DNA of 32,406 bases from Streptomyces graminilatus (GTDB taxonomy: Bacteria; Actinomycetota; Actinomycetes; Streptomycetales; Streptomycetaceae), in assembly GCF_001418565.1 (NCBI RefSeq), contig NZ_LIQQ01000018.1:1-32406 (forward strand), in the 5' to 3' direction. The notes under the pieces were generated by a model that worked only from the letters and a program-made list of their open reading frames with translations, had not been told where the DNA came from and did no database searches. Both the position numbers and the translations under genes were made by a program. This document shows positions 31,413-32,406 of the stretch, piece after piece. Positions within the stretch are counted from its first letter, which is position 1. Each line of letters begins with the position of its first letter.

Positions 31413-32406
31413 ATGGGGACCGAGGGGCAGAGCTTCCGAGTGATCGCCGGGCGCTACCGCCTGGAGGCGAGACTCGGCCGGGGCGGTATGGGCGTCGTCT
31501 GGCGGGCGACCGACCAGCTCCTCGAACGCCGGGTCGCGGTCAAGGAACTGACGCCGGACAACTCCCTCGCGACGGACGAGGCCCGGCTGCGGCGCGACCG
31601 TACGCTGCGCGAGGCGCGCGCGGTCGCCCAGTTGCACCACCCGCACATCATCGTCGTGCACGACGTCGTCGAGGACGACGAACGCCCGTACATCGTCATG
31701 GAGCTGATCGACGGCGGCTCGCTCGCCGACCGGATCTCCCGGCAGGGGCCCGTCGACGCCGACGAGGCCGCCCGGATCGGCATCGCCCTGCTCGGCGCCC
31801 TGGGCACGGCTCACGCCGCCGGTGTCCTGCACCGGGACGTCAAGCCCGCGAACGTGCTCCTGGAGGACGGCACCGACCGGATCGTCCTCACCGACTTCGG
31901 GATCGCCCAGGTCGCGGGCGCGACCACGCTCACCGAGACCGGTTCCTTCGTCGGCTCGCCCGAGTACACCGCGCCCGAACGGATGTCCGGGGCCAGAACC
32001 GGTCCGGAGTCCGACCTGTGGTCGCTCGGCGCGCTGCTCTGCGCGGCCCTGAGCGGCGAATCACCGTTCCGGCGCGACTCGTTGGGCGGCATCCTGCACG
32101 CCGTCGTGATCGACGAGGTACGGCCACCGGCGCAGGCCGCGCCGCTCCTGCCCGTCGTACGGGGCCTGCTGGAGCGCGATCCCGAGCGGCGCCTCGACGC
32201 CACCGAGGCGGAGCGGATGCTGCGGGCGTTCCGGGCGACCGGGCGTACGCCGAAACTGTCGGCCGGGTACACGCCGGGCGGCCAGCAGCCCCAGACCCGG
32301 CGGCGCGAGGAATCCGGCGGCCGGGAGTCGACGCCGACGGTCTCCCTCCGCAAGGCCGCCTCCCGTACGAACGGATCCTCCCGTACGAACGGATCCTCCC
32401 GTACGA
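31413..32406 (+). CDS. Second Ser/Thr protein kinase (3' end outside window)
   Basis: 331 residues visible, then the window ends. Kinase domain: LGRGGMGVVW glycine loop, VAVKEL with Lys44, HRDVKPAN with Asp142, DFG with Asp161, YTAPERM and SDLWSLGALL; all catalytic residues intact. After about residue 275 a Gly/Arg/Ser linker starts (AGYTPGGQQPQTRRR) and runs into an 18-bp tandem repeat. The start is one of three in-frame ATGs at 31401, 31404 and 31413; the last has GAGG four bases upstream. It lies about 106 bases after the previous kinase stop. Whether it has a membrane helix and outer domain cannot be seen. Confidence 0.93.
   Translation, partial: MGTEGQSFRVIAGRYRLEARLGRGGMGVVWRATDQLLERRVAVKELTPDNSLATDEARLRRDRTLREARAVAQLHHPHIIVVHDVVEDDERPYIVMELIDGGSLADRISRQGPVDADEAARIGIALLGALGTAHAAGVLHRDVKPANVLLEDGTDRIVLTDFGIAQVAGATTLTETGSFVGSPEYTAPERMSGARTGPESDLWSLGALLCAALSGESPFRRDSLGGILHAVVIDEVRPPAQAAPLLPVVRGLLERDPERRLDATEAERMLRAFRATGRTPKLSAGYTPGGQQPQTRRREESGGRESTPTVSLRKAASRTNGSSRTNGSSRT
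32361..32406 (+). repeat. 18-bp tandem repeat in the second kinase, cut by window end
   Basis: TCCCGTACGAACGGATCC occurs at 32361-32378 and 32379-32396 without any change, and a third copy begins at 32397 and is cut off after ten bases. The unit is six codons, reading SRTNGS. It lies in the linker after the kinase domain. Confidence 0.9.

Overview
The window is very GC-rich, with strong third-position G/C bias and GTG or ATG starts, several of them apparently leaderless. Together with the gene content (GlgE-pathway genes, DUF574 methyltransferase, AIM24, LAL-type LuxR, clustered Ser/Thr kinases) this points to a Streptomyces or close actinomycete chromosome. There is no phage, IS, CRISPR, tRNA or rRNA signal. 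Identifications rest on motifs read by eye; no database search was run.

Layout: (1) 1-2303, end of a maltokinase-like gene and glgB, the tail of a glycogen/alpha-glucan operon. (2) 2449-6006, a long-chain acyl-CoA synthetase, a Gfo/Idh/MocA oxidoreductase and a lone cyclic-nucleotide-binding-domain protein. (3) 6022-8888 (minus), an MFS exporter and a secreted M1 metallopeptidase separated by a strong terminator hairpin. (4) 9052-12672, a DUF488 protein, then a TetR regulator with an FAD-dependent KstD-like dehydrogenase (minus), diverging from an MBL-fold hydrolase across a tandem palindromic operator. (5) 12763-15308, a DUF4032 protein with a kinase-like site, a two-domain universal stress protein (minus) and a VOC protein. 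(6) 15408-18921, a tightly overlapping three-gene operon: receiver/thioredoxin-reductase-like flavoprotein, cyclic-nucleotide-binding histidine kinase, and UBP-type zinc finger. (7) 18992-22317, a large ATP-binding LuxR (LAL) regulator followed by a decayed duplication of its own 3' end. (8) 22318-25810, a ROK repressor (minus) divergent from a GH36 alpha-galactosidase. (9) 25906-32406, a DUF574 methyltransferase (minus), an AIM24 protein, a membrane pseudokinase, a Ser/Thr kinase of the same architecture, and a second Ser/Thr kinase cut by the window end.

The strongest candidates for undescribed biology are the redox/cyclic-nucleotide phosphorelay operon at 15408-18921 and the pseudokinase-kinase pair at 27746-31306. 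In the first, a receiver is joined to a flavoprotein that has lost the thioredoxin-reductase CxxC, and the partner kinase has an unusually long segment between its H and N boxes. In the second, the pseudokinase lacks the Lys, HRD Asp and DFG Asp but keeps the same membrane and extracellular layout as the active kinase beside it.
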